This document shows, one piece after another, positions 14,575-26,337 of a stretch of DNA of 64,000 nt. Made by a program: the position numbers and the translations under genes. Each line of letters opens with the position of its first letter. The stretch's first letter is position 1. The notes under the pieces are model-generated. The model was not told where the DNA came from. It searched no databases and saw only the letters and a list, made by a program, of their open reading frames with translations. The stretch is from Tipula vernalis. Taxonomy: Eukaryota; Arthropoda; Insecta; Diptera; Tipulidae. Where the stretch lies: assembly GCA_958295665.1 (NCBI GenBank), contig OY282560.1, forward strand, positions 86,838,311 through 86,902,310. The letters run 5' to 3'.

Positions 14575-15320
14575 TCAATGCCTATCGATAGAGGTATCAA
14601 TCATCGGAATCGGAGCACAATTGCAGGTTTTCGATTTTGTAGCTTTGATTTTGTGGCCTATAGTCCAGGTGATTTTCAATAAAATTGAATTTTCTACAAA
14701 ATGTGTAGAAATATTCGAACGATCCAAATGCCCATTGGCATGACAATTACATGTCTCAATGCCTATCGATAGAGGTATCAATCATCGGAATCGGAGCACA
14801 ATTGCAGGTTTTCGATTTTGTAGCTCTTATTTTGTGGTCAGACCAGGTGATTTTCAATAAAATTGAATTTTCTACAAAATGTGTAGAAATATCCGAACGA
14901 TCCATAAAACCGTTGTCATGAGCACATTTGCAGGTTTTCGATTTTGTAGCTCTGATTTTATGGTCTATAGTCCAGGTGATTTTCAATAAAATTGAATTTT
15001 CTACAAAATGTGTAGAAATATCCGAACGATCCATAAAACCGTTGTCATGAGCACAATTGCAGGTTTTCGATTTTGTAGCTCTGATTTTATGGTCTATAGT
15101 CCAGGTGATTTTCAATAAAATTGAATTTTCTACAAAATGTGTAGAAATATCCGAACGATCCATAAAACCGTTGTCATGAGCACAATTGCAGGTTTTCGAT
15201 TTTGTAGCTCTGATTTTATGGTCAATAGTCCAGGTGATTTTCAATAAAATTGAATTTTCTACAAAATGTGTAGAAATATTCGAACGATCCAAATGCCCAT
15301 TGGCATGACAATTACAGGTC
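14575..15320 (+). repeat. 746-bp higher-order unit, copy 2
   Basis: Nearly identical to the preceding 746 bp. I see one private change, GGTCAGACCAGG for GGTCAGTCCAGG at about 14,837. A partial third copy follows from 15,321 to about 15,960, after which additional B units replace the expected A. Confidence 0.87.
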
Positions 15321-15585
15321 TCAATGCCTATCGATAGAGGTATCAATCATCGGAATCGGAGCACAATTGCAGGTTTTCGATTTTGTAGCTTTGATTTTGT
15401 GGCCTATAGTCCAGGTGATTTTCAATAAAATTGAATTTTCTACAAAATGTGTAGAAATATTCGAACGATCCAAATGCCCATTGGCATGACAATTACATGT
15501 CTCAATGCCTATCGATAGAGGTATCAATCATCGGAATCGGAGCACAATTGCAGGTTTTCGATTTTGTAGCTCTTATTTTGTGGTC

Positions 15586-16227
15586 AGTCCAGGTGATTTT
15601 CAATAAAATTGAATTTTCTACAAAATGTGTAGAAATATCCGAACGATCCATAAAACCGTTGTCATGAGCACATTTGCAGGTTTTCGATTTTGTAGCTCTG
15701 ATTTTATGGTCTATAGTCCAGGTGATTTTCAATAAAATTGAATTTTCTACAAAATGTGTAGAAATATCCGAACGATCCATAAAACCGTTGTCATGAGCAC
15801 AATTGCAGGTTTTCGATTTTGTAGCTCTGATTTTATGGTCTATAGTCCAGGTGATTTTCAATAAAATTGAATTTTCTACAAAATGTGTAGAAATATCCGA
15901 ACGATCCATAAAACCGTTGTCATGAGCACAATTGCAGGTTTTCGATTTTGTAGCTCTGATTTGATGGTCTATAGTCCAGGTGATTTTCAATAAAATTGAA
16001 TTTTCTACAAAATGTGTAGAAATATCCGAACGATCCATAAAACCGTTGTCATGAGCACAATTGCAGGTTTTCGATTTTGTAGCTCTGATTTTATGGTCTA
16101 TAGTCCAGGTGATTTTCAATAAAATTGAATTTTCTACAAAATGTGTAGAAATATCCGAACGATCCATAAAACCGTTGTCATGAGCACAATTGCAGGTTTT
16201 CGATTTTGTAGCTCTGATTTGATGGTC
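15586..16227 (+). repeat. Run of five consecutive B monomers
   Basis: Units begin at 15,586, 15,712, 15,841, 15,970 and 16,099, followed by an A unit at 16,228. The first lacks TAT of its start (126 bp); the other four are 129 bp. This is the longest pure B run I found. It shows that B can expand by itself and is not only a partner in an A-B dimer. Confidence 0.9.
15841..15969 (+). repeat. Monomer B, representative 129-bp unit
   Basis: A clean B unit inside a run of five. It shares the A start, both AT-rich hairpins and the A end. It differs by ATCCGAACG for ATTCGAACG, by a 20-bp tract CCATAAAACCGTTGTCATGA where A has CCAAATGCCCATTGGCATGA (six mismatches, no gap), and by absence of 52 bp of A that hold ACAATTACAGGT, the palindrome CTATCGATAG and the doubled ATCGGA. 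The tract change also removes the A-specific ATGCC/GGCAT hairpin. The junction reads CATGA|GCACAATTGC, with GA shared by both edges of the missing segment. Being exactly 43 codons long, B keeps a frame open across consecutive copies. Confidence 0.95.
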
Positions 16228-17340
16228 TATAGTCCAGGTGATTTTCAATAAAATTGAATTTTCTACAAAATGTGTAGAAATATTCGAACGATCCAAATGC
16301 CCATTGGCATGACAATTACATGTCTCAATGCCTATCGATAGAGGTATTAATCATCGGAATCGGATCACAATTGCAGGTTTTCGATTTTGTAGCTTTGATT
16401 TTATGGTCAGTCCAGGTGATTTTCAATAAAATTGAATTTTCTACAAAATGTGTAGAAATATCCGAACGATCCATAAAACCGTTGTCATGAGCACAATTGC
16501 AGGTTTTCGATTTTGTAGCTCTGATTTTATGGTCTATAGTCCAGGTGATTTTCAATAAAATTGAATTTTCTACAAAATGTGTAGAAATATCCGAACGATC
16601 CATAAAACCGTTGTCATGAGCACAATTGCAGGTTTTCGATTTTGTAGCTCTGATTTTATGGTCAATAGTCCAGGTGATTTTCAATAAAATTGAATTTTCT
16701 ACAAAATGTGTAGAAATATTCAAACGATCCAAATGCCCATTGGCATGACAATTACAGGTCTCAATGCCTATCGATAGAGGTATCAATCATCGGAATCGGA
16801 GCACAATTGCAGGTTTTCGATTTTGTAGCTTTGATTTTGTGGCCTATAGTCCAGGTGATTTTCAATAAAATTGAATTTTCTACAAAATGTGTAGAAATAT
16901 CCGAACGACCCATAAAACCGTTGTCATGAGCACAATTGCAGGTTTTCGATTTTGCAGCTCTGATTTTATGGTCTATAGTCCAGGTGATTTTCAATAAAAT
17001 TGAATTTTCTACAAAATGTGTAGAAATATCCGAACAATCCATAAAACCGTTGTCATGAGCACAATTGCAGGTTTTCGATTTTGTAGCTCTGATTTTATGG
17101 TCTATAGTCCAGGTGATTTTCAATAAAATTGAATTTTCTACAAAATGTGTAGAAATATTCGAACGATCCAAATGCCCATTGGCATGACAATTACATGTCT
17201 CAATGCCTATCGATAGAGGTATCAATCATCGGAATCGGAGCACAATTGCAGGTTTTCGATTTTGTAGCTCTGATTTTGTGGTCTATAGTCCAGGTGATTT
17301 TCAATAAAATTGAATTTTCTACAAAATGTGTAGAAATATC

Positions 17341-18300
17341 CTAACGATCCATAAAACCGTTGTCATGAGCACAATTGCAGGTTTTCGATTTTGTAGCTCT
17401 GATTTTATGGTCTATAGTCCAGGTGATTTTCAATAAAATTGAATTTTCTACAAAATGTTTAGAAATATTCGAACGATCCAAATGCCCATTGGCATGACAA
17501 TTACAGGTCTCAATGCCTATCGATAGAGGTATCAATCATCGGAATCGGAGCACAATTGCAGGTTTTCGATTTTGTAGCTCTGATTTTGTGGCCTATAGTC
17601 CAGGTGATTTTCAATAAAATTGAATTTTCTACAAAATGTGTAGAAATATTCGAACGATCCAAATGCCCATTGGCATAACAATTACAGGTCTCAATGCCTA
17701 TCGATAGAGGTATCAATCATAGGAATCGGAGCACAATTGCAGGTTTTCGATTTTGTAGCTTTGATTTTGTGGCCTATAGTCCAGGTGATTTTCAATAAAA
17801 TTGAATTTTCTACAAAATGTGTAGAAATATTCGAACGATCCAAATGCCCATTGGCATGACAATTATAGGTCTCAATGCCTATCGATAGAGGTATCAATCA
17901 TCGGAATCGGAGCACAATTGCAGGTTTTCGATTTTGTAGCTCTGATTTTGTGGTCAGTCCAGGTGATTTTCAATAAAATTGAATTTTCTACAAAATGTGT
18001 AGAAATATCCGAACGATCCATAAAACCGTTGTCATGAGCACAATTGCAGATTTTCGATTTTGTAGCTCTGATTTTATGGTCTATAGTCCAGGTGATTTTC
18101 AATAAAATTGAATTTTCTACAAAATGTGTAGAAATATCCGAACGATCCATAAAACCGTTGTCATGAGCACAATTGCAGGTTTTCGATTTTGTAGCTCTGA
18201 TTTGATGGTCTATAGTCCAGGTGATTTTCAATAAAATTGAATTTTCTACAAAATGTGTAGAAATATTCGAACGATCCAAATGCCCATTGGCATGACAATT
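17341..18300 (+). repeat. Dispersed copy of first-domain sequence
   Basis: From 17,341 to about 17,880 the units match 7,927-8,470 (and 4,929-5,470), including ATATCCTAACG and CATAGGAATC followed by TAGCTTTGATTTTGTGGCC. After about 17,880 they resemble 1,461-1,900 instead, with GTGGTCAGTCC and GCAGATTTTC. Domain-1 material thus reappears after 6.6 kb of a different family, as expected from unequal exchange or conversion between distant parts of one array. Confidence 0.78.
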
Positions 18301-18440
18301 ACATGTCTCAATGCCTATCGATAGAGGTATTAATCACCGGAATCGGAGCACAATTGCAGGTTTTCGATTTGTAGCTCTGATTTTGTGGCCTATAGTCCAG
18401 GTGATTTTCAATAAAATTGAATTTTCTACAAAATGTGTAG

Positions 18441-18698
18441 AAATATCAGAACGATCCACAAAAGCGTTGTCATGAGCACAATTGCAGGTTTTCGATTTTG
18501 TAGCTCTGATTTTATGGTCTATAGTCCAGGTGATTTTCAATAAAATTGAATTTTCTACAAAATGTGTAGAAATATCAGAACGATCCACAAAAGCGTTGTC
18601 ATGAGCACAATTGCAGGTTTTCGATTTTGTAGCTCTGATTTTATGGTCTATAGTCCAGGTGATTTTCAATAAAACTGAATTTTCTACAAAATGTGTAG
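18441..18698 (+). repeat. Two adjacent B units sharing a private variant
   Basis: Both carry ATCAGAACGATCCACAAAAG exactly 129 bp apart (18,445 and 18,574), a combination I see nowhere else. This is a one-monomer duplication caught soon after it happened. Confidence 0.8.
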
Positions 18699-19702
18699 AA
18701 ATATCCGAACAATCCATAAAACCGTTGTCATGAGCACAATTGCAGGTTTTCGATTTTGTAGCTCTGATTTTGTGGTCTATAGTCCAGGTGATTTCAATAA
18801 AATTGAATTTTCTACAAAATGTGTAGAAATATCCGAACGATCCATAAAACCGTTGTCATGAGCACAATTGCAGGTTTTCGATTTTGTAGCTCTGATTTTA
18901 TGGTCTATAGTCCAGGTGATTTTCAATAAAATTGAATTTTCTACAAAATGTGTAGAAATATTCGAACGATCCAAATGCCCATTGGCATAAAAATTACAGG
19001 TCTCAATGCCTATCGATAGAGGTATCAATAATAGGAATCGGAGCACAATTGCAGGTTTTCGATTTTGTAGCTTTGATTTTGTGGCCTATAGTCCAGGTGA
19101 TTTTCAATAAAATTGAATTTTCTACAAAATGTGTAGAAATATTCGAACGATCCAAATGCCCATTGGCATGACAATTACATGTCTCAATGCCTATCGATAG
19201 AGGTATCAATCATCGGAATCGGAGCACAATTGCAGGTTTTCGATTTTGTAGCTCTGATTTTGTGGTCAGTCCAGGTGATTTTCAATAAAATTGAATTTTC
19301 TACAAAATGTGTAGAAATATCCGAACGATCCATAAAACCGTTGTCATGAGCACAATTGCAGGTTTTCGATTTTGTAGCTCTGATTTTATGGTCTATAGTC
19401 CAGGTGATTTTCAATAAAATTGAATTTTCTACAAAATGTGTAGAAATATTCGAACGATCCAAATGCCCATTGGCATGACAATTACATGTCTCAATGCCTA
19501 TCGATAGATGTATCAATCATCGGAATCGGAGCACAATTGCAGGTTTTCGATTTTGTAGCTCTGATTTTGTGGTCAGTCCAGGTGATTTTCAATAAAATAG
19601 AATTTTCTACAAAATGTGTAGAAATATCCGAACGATCCATAAAACCGTTGTCATGAGCACAATTGCAGGTTTTCGATTTTGTAGCTCTGATTTTGTGGTC
19701 TA

Positions 19703-20330
19703 TAGTCCAGGTGATTTTCAATAAAATTGAATTTTCTACAAAATGTGTAGAAATATTCGAACGATCCAAATGCCCATTGGCATGACAATTACAGGTCTTA
19801 ATGCCTATCGATAGAGGTATCAATCATCGAAATCGGAGCACAATTGCAGGTTTTCGATTTTGTAGCTCTGATTTTGTGGCCTATAGTCCAGGTGATTTTC
19901 AATAAAATTGAATTTTCTACAAAATGTGTAGAAATATCCGAACGATCCATAAAACCGTTGTCATGAGCACAATTGCAGGTTTTCGATTTTGTAGCTCTGA
20001 TTTTATGGCCTATAGTCCAGGTGATTTTCAATAAAATTGAATTTTCTACAAAATGTGTAGAAATATCCGAACGATTCATAAAACCGTTGTCATGAGCACA
20101 ATTGCATGTTTTCGATTTTGTAGCTCTGATTTTGTGGTTTATAGTCCAGGTGATTTTCAATAAAATTGAATTTTCTACAAAATGTGTAGAAATATGAAAT
20201 ATTCGAACGATCCAAATGCCCATTAGCATGACAATTACATGTCTCAATGCCTATCGATAGAGGTATCAATCATCGGAATCGGAGCACAATTGCAGGTTTT
20301 CGATTTTGTAGCTCTGATTTTGTGGTCTAT
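19703..20330 (+). repeat. ~627-bp segment duplicated 2,223 bp downstream, copy 1
   Basis: Matches about 21,926-22,553. Shared rare features are CAGGTCTTAATGCC, ACGATTCATAAAACC, GCATGTTTTCG and a 7-bp tandem duplication of GAAATAT. The edges are approximate. Confidence 0.8.
20189..20202 (+). repeat. 7-bp tandem duplication GAAATAT inside a unit
   Basis: Where other units read GTAGAAATATTCG, this one reads GAAATAT twice in a row (20,189-20,195 and 20,196-20,202). The same change is found at 22,412-22,425 in the duplicated segment, so it preceded that duplication. Confidence 0.9.
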
Positions 20331-21369
20331 AGTCCAGGTGATTTTCAATAAAATTGAATTTTCTACAAAATGTGTAGAAATATTCGAACGATCCAAATGC
20401 CCATTGGCATGACAATTACATGTCTCAATGCCTATCGATAGAGGTATCAATCATCGGAATCGGAGCACAATTGCAGGTTTTCGATTTTGTAGCTCTGATT
20501 TTGTGGTTTATAGTCCAGGTGATTTTCAATAAAATTGAATTTTCTACAAAATGTGTAGAAATATTCGAACGATCCATAAAACCGTTGTCATGAGCACAAT
20601 TGCAGGTTTTCGATTTTGTAGCTCTGATTTTATGGTCTATAGTCCAGGTGATTTTCAATAAAATTGAATTTTCTACAAAATGTGTAGAAATATTCGAACG
20701 ATCCAAATGCCCATTGGCATGACAATTACAGGTCTCAATGCCTATCGATAGAGGTATCAATCATCGGAATCGGAGCACAATTGCAGGTTTTCGATTTTGT
20801 AGCTCTGATTTTGTGGTCAGTCCATGTGATTTTCAATAAAATTGAATTTGCTACAAAATGTGTAGAAATATCCGAACGATCCATAAAACCGTTGTCATGA
20901 GCACAATTGCAGGTTTTCGATTTTGTAGCTCTGATTTTATGGTCTATAGTCCAGGTGATTTTCAATAAAATTGAATTTTCTACAAAATGTGTAGAAATAT
21001 CCGAACGATCCATAAACCCGTTGTCATGAGCACAATTGCAGGTTTTCGATTTTGTAGCTCTGATTTTATGGTCTATAGTCCAGGTGATTTTCAATAAAAT
21101 TGAATTTTCTACAAAATGTGTAGAAATATTCGAACGATCCAAATGCCCATTGGCATGCCAATTACATGTCTCAATGCCTATCGATAGAGGTATCAATCAT
21201 CGAAATCGGAGCACAATTGCAGGTTTTCGATTTTGTAGCTCTGATTTTGTGGTCTATAGTCCAGGTGATTTTCAATAAAATTGAATTTTTTACAAAATGT
21301 GTAGAAATATTCGAACGATCCAAATGCCCATTGGCATAACAATTACAGGTCTCAATGCCTATCGATAGA

Positions 21370-22285
21370 GGTATCAATCATAGGAATCGGAGCACAATTG
21401 CAGGTTTTCGATTTTGTAGCTTTGATTTTGTGGCCTATAGTCCAGGTGATTTTCAATAAAATTGAATTTTCTACAAAATGTGTAGAAATATTCGAACAAT
21501 CAAAATGCCCATTGGCATGACAATTACAGGTCTCAATGCCTATCGATAGAGGTATCAATCATCGGAATCGGAGCACAATTGCAGGTTTTCGATTTTGTAG
21601 CTCTGATTTTGTGGTCAGTCCAGGTGATTTTCAATAAAATAGAATTTTCTACAAAATGTGTAGAAATATCCGAACGATCCATAAAACCGTTGTCATGAGC
21701 ACAATTGCAGGTTTTCGATTTTGTAGCTCTGATTTTGTGGTCTATAGTCCAGGTGATTTTCAATAAAATTGAATTTTCTACAAAATGTGTAGAAATATTC
21801 GAACGATCCAAATGCCCATTGGCATGCCAATTACAGGTCTCAATGCCTATCGATAGAGGTATCAATCATCGGAATCGGAGCACAATTGCAGGTTTTAGAT
21901 TTTGTAGCTCTGATTTTGTGGCCTATAGTCCAGGTGATTTTCAATAAAATTGAATTTTCTACAAAATGTGTAGAAATATTCGAACGATCCAAATGCCCAT
22001 TGGCATGACAATTACAGGTCTTAATGCCTATCGATAGAGGTATCAATCATCGAAATCGGAGCACAATTGCAGGTTTTCGATTTTGTAGCTCTGATTTTGT
22101 GGCCTATAGTCCAGGTGATTTTCAATAAAATTGAATTTTCTACAAAATGTGTAGAAATATCCGAACGATCCATAAAACCGTTGTCATGAGCACAATTGCA
22201 GGTTTTCGATTTTGTAGCTCTGATTTTATGGCCTATAGTCCAGGTGATTTTCAATAAAATTGAATTTTCTACAAAATGTGTAGAA
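21370..22285 (+). repeat. ~0.92-kb segment repeated at 1,296-bp offset, copy 1
   Basis: Matches about 22,666-23,581. Shared markers are TTCGAACAATCAAAATG, AATAAAATAGAATTTTC and GGCATGCC. A small change separates the copies in GGTTTTAGATTTTG (21,894) against GGTTTTATATTTTG (23,190). The edges are approximate. Confidence 0.8.
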
Positions 22286-22553
22286 ATATCCGAACGATTC
22301 ATAAAACCGTTGTCATGAGCACAATTGCATGTTTTCGATTTTGTAGCTCTGATTTTGTGGTTTATAGTCCAGGTGATTTTCAATAAAATTGAATTTTCTA
22401 CAAAATGTGTAGAAATATGAAATATTCGAACGATCCAAATGCCCATTAGCATGACAATTACATGTCTCAATGCCTATCGATAGAGGTATCAATCATCGGA
22501 ATCGGAGCACAATTGCAGGTTTTCGATTTTGTAGCTCTGATTTTGTGGTTTAT
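21926..22553 (+). repeat. ~627-bp segment, copy 2
   Basis: Second copy of the segment at 19,703-20,330 with the same four rare markers. It also overlaps the 1,296-bp-offset pair, so the two duplications are nested in time. Confidence 0.8.
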
Positions 22554-22665
22554 AGTCCAGGTGATTTTCAATAAAATTGAATTTTCTACAAAATGTGTAG
22601 AAATATTCGAACGATCCAAATGCCCATTGGCATAACAATTATAGGTCTCAATGCCTATCGATAGA

Positions 22666-23581
22666 GGTATCAATCATCGGAATCGGAGCACAATTGCAGG
22701 TTTTCGATTTTGTAGCTTTGATTTTGTGGCCTATAGTCCAGGTGATTTTCAATAAAATTGAATTTTCTACAAAATGTGTAGAAATATTCGAACAATCAAA
22801 ATGCCCATTGGCATGACAATTACAGGTCTCAATGCCTATCGATAGAGGTATCAATCATCGGAATCGGAGCACAATTGCAGGTTTTCGATTTTGTAGCTCT
22901 GATTTTGTGGTCAGTCCAGGTGATTTTCAATAAAATAGAATTTTCTACAAAATGTGTAGAAATATCCGAACGATCCATAAAACCGTTGTCATGAGCACAA
23001 TTGCAGGTTTTCGATTTTGTAGCTCTGATTTTGTGGTCTATAGTCCAGGTGATTTTCAATAAAATTGAATTTTCTACAAAATGTGTAGAAATATTCGAAC
23101 GATCCAAATGCCCATTGGCATGCCGATTACAGGTCTCAATGCCTATCGATAGAGGTATCAATCATCGGAATCGGAGCACAATTGCAGGTTTTATATTTTG
23201 TAGCTCTGATTTTGTGGCCTATAGTCCAGGTGATTTTCAATAAAATTGAATTTTCTACAAAATGTGTAGAAATATTCGAACGATCCAAATGCCCATTGGC
23301 ATGACAATTACAGGTCTCAATGCCTATCGATAGAGGTATCAATCATCGAAATCGGAGCACAATTGCAGGTTTTCGATTTTGTAGCTCTGATTTTGTGGCC
23401 TATAGTCCAGGTGATTTTCAATAAAATTGAATTTTCTACAAAATGTGTAGAAATATCCGAACGATCCATAAAACCGTTGTCATGAGCACAATTGCAGGTT
23501 TTCGATTTTGTAGCTCTGATTTTATGGCCTATAGTCCAGGTGATTTTCAATAAAATTGAATTTTCTACAAAATGTGTAGAA
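22666..23581 (+). repeat. ~0.92-kb segment, copy 2
   Basis: Second copy of 21,370-22,285, with GGCATGCCGATT in place of GGCATGCCAATT. After about 23,585 it passes to an A unit, whereas copy 1 passes to a B unit. Confidence 0.8.
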
Positions 23582-26337
23582 ATATTCGAACGATCCAAAT
23601 GCCCATTAGCATGACAATTACATGTCTCAATGCCTATCGATAGAGGTATCAATCATCGGAATCGGAGCACAATTGCAGGTTTTCGATTTTGTAGCTCTGA
23701 TTTTGTGGTTTATAGTCCAGGTGATTTTCAATAAAATTGAATTTTCTACAAAATGTGTAGAAATATTCGAACGATCCAAATGCCCATTAGCATGACAATT
23801 ACATGTCTCAATGCCTATCGATAGAGGTATCAATCATCGGAATCGGAGCACAATTGCAGGTTTTCGATTTTGTAGCTCTGATTTTGTGGTTTATAGTCCA
23901 GGTGATTTTCAATAAAATTGAATTTTCTACAAAATGTGTAGAAATATTCGAACGATCCAAATGCCCATTGGCATGACAATTACAGGTCTCAATGCCTATC
24001 GATAGAGGTATCAATCATCGAAATCGGAGCACAATTGCAGGTTTTCGATTTTGTAGCTCTGATTTTGTGGTCTATAGTCCAGGTGATTTTCAATAAAATT
24101 GAATTTTCTACAAAATGTGTAGAAATATTCGAACGATCCAAATGCCCATTGGCATGACAATTACATGTCTCAATGCCTATCGATAGAGGTATCAATCATC
24201 GGAATCGGAGCACAATTGCAGGATTTCGATTTTGTAGCTCTGATTTTGTGGCCTGTCCAGGTGATTTTCAATAAAATTGAATTTTCTACAAAATGTGTAG
24301 AAATATCCGAACGATCCATAAAACCGTTGTCATGAGCACAATTGCAGGTTTTCGATTTTGTAGCTCTGATTTTATGGTCTAGTCCAGGTAATTTCAATAA
24401 AATTGAATTTTCTACAAAATGTGTAGAAATATTCGAACGATCCAAATGTCCATTGGCATGCCAATTACAGGTCTCAATGCCTATCGATAGAGGTATCAAT
24501 CATCGAAATCGGAGCACAATTGCAGGTTTTCGATTTTGTAGCTCTGATTTTGTGGTCTATAGTCCAGGTGATTATCAATAAAATTGAATTTTCTACAAAA
24601 TGTGTAGAAATATTCGAACGATCCAAATGCCCATTGGCATAACAATTACAGGTCTCAATGCCTATCGATAGAGGTATCAATCATAGGAATCGGAGCACAA
24701 TTGCAGGTTTTCGATTTTGTAGCTTTGATTTTGTGGCCTATAGTCCAGGTGATTTTCAATAAAATTGAATTTTCTACAAAATGTGTAGAAATATTCGAAC
24801 GATCCAAATGCCCATTGGCATGACAATTACAGGTCTCAATGCCTATCGATAGAGGTATCAATCATCGGAATCGGAGCACAATTGCAGGTTTTCGATTTTG
24901 TAGCTCTGATTTTGTGGTCAGTCCAGGTGATTTTCAATAAAATTGAATTTTCTACAAAATGTGTAGAAATATCCAAACGATCCAAATGCCCATTGGCATG
25001 ACAATTACAGGTCTCAATGCCTATCGATAGAGGTATCAATCATCGGAATCGGAGCACAATTGCAGGTTTTCGATTTTGAAGCTCTGATTTTGTGGCCTAT
25101 ATTCCAGGTGATTTTCAATAAAATTGAATTTTCTACAAAATGTGTAGAAATATTCGAACGGTCCATAAAACCGTTGTCATGAGCACAATTGCAGGTTTTC
25201 GATTTTGTAGCTCTGATTTTATGGTCTATAGTCCAGGTGATTTTCAATAAAATTGAATTTTCTACAAAATGTGTAGAAATATTCGAACGATCCAAATGCC
25301 CATTGGCATGACAATTACAGGTCTCAATGCCTATCGATAGAGGTATCAATAATCGGAATCGGAGCACAATTGCAGGTTTTCGATTTTGTAGCTCTGATTT
25401 TGTGGCCTATAGTCCAGGTGATTTTCAATAAAATTGAATTTTCTATAAAATGTGTAGAAATATCCGAACGATCCATAAAACCGTTGTCATGAGCACAATT
25501 GCAGGTTTTCGATTTTGTAGCTCTGATTTTATGGTCTATAGTCCAGGTGATTTTCAATAAAATTGAATTTTCTACAAAATGTGTAGAAATATTCGAACGA
25601 TCCAAATGCCCATTGGCATGACAATTACAGGTCTCAATGCCTATCGATAGAGGTATCAATCATCGGAATCGGAGCACAATTGCAGGTTTTCGATTTTGTA
25701 GCTCTGATTTTGTGGTTTATAGTCCAGGTGATTTTCAATAAAATTGAATTTTCTACAAAATGTGTAGAAATATTCGAACGGTCCATAAAACCGTTGTCAT
25801 GAGCACAATTGCAGGTTTTCGATTTTGTAGCTCTGATTTTATGGTCTATAGTCCAGGTGATTTTCAATAAAATTGAATTTTCTACAAAATGTGTAGAAAT
25901 ATTCGAACGATCCAAATGCCCATTGGCATGACAATTACAGGTCTCAATGCCTATCGATAGAGGTATCAATCATCGGAATCGGAGCACAATTGCAGGTTTT
26001 CGATTTTGTAGCTCTGATTTTGTGGTCTATAGTCCAGGTGATTTTCAATAAAATTGAATTTTCTACAAAATGTGTAGAAATATCCGAACGATCCATAAAA
26101 CCGTTGTCATGAGCACAATTGCATGTTTTCGATTTTGTAGCTCTGATTTTGTGGTCTATAGTCCAGGTGATTTTCAATAAAATTGAATTTTCTACAAAAT
26201 GTGTAGAAATATTCGAACGATCCAAATGCCCATTGGCATGACAATTACATGTCTCAATGCCTATCGATATAGGTATCAATCATCGGAATCGGAGCACAAT
26301 TGCATGTTTTCGATTTTGTAGCTCTTATTTTGTGGTC

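Larger units (their letters stand above)
10691..17340 (+). repeat. B-rich array domain
   Basis: B units occur in runs of two to five between single or paired A units, unlike the A-rich neighbours. The variants TAGCTCTTATTTTGTGGTC, GATCACAATTGC and GTCAATAGTCC recur and define a local family. Stop-free minus-strand frames are longest here (up to 264 codons near 15,502-16,296) because B is a multiple of three, not because of coding selection. One A unit near 10,950 reads GGCATACAAATT, which removes an in-frame stop and briefly opens a plus-strand frame. Confidence 0.88.
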
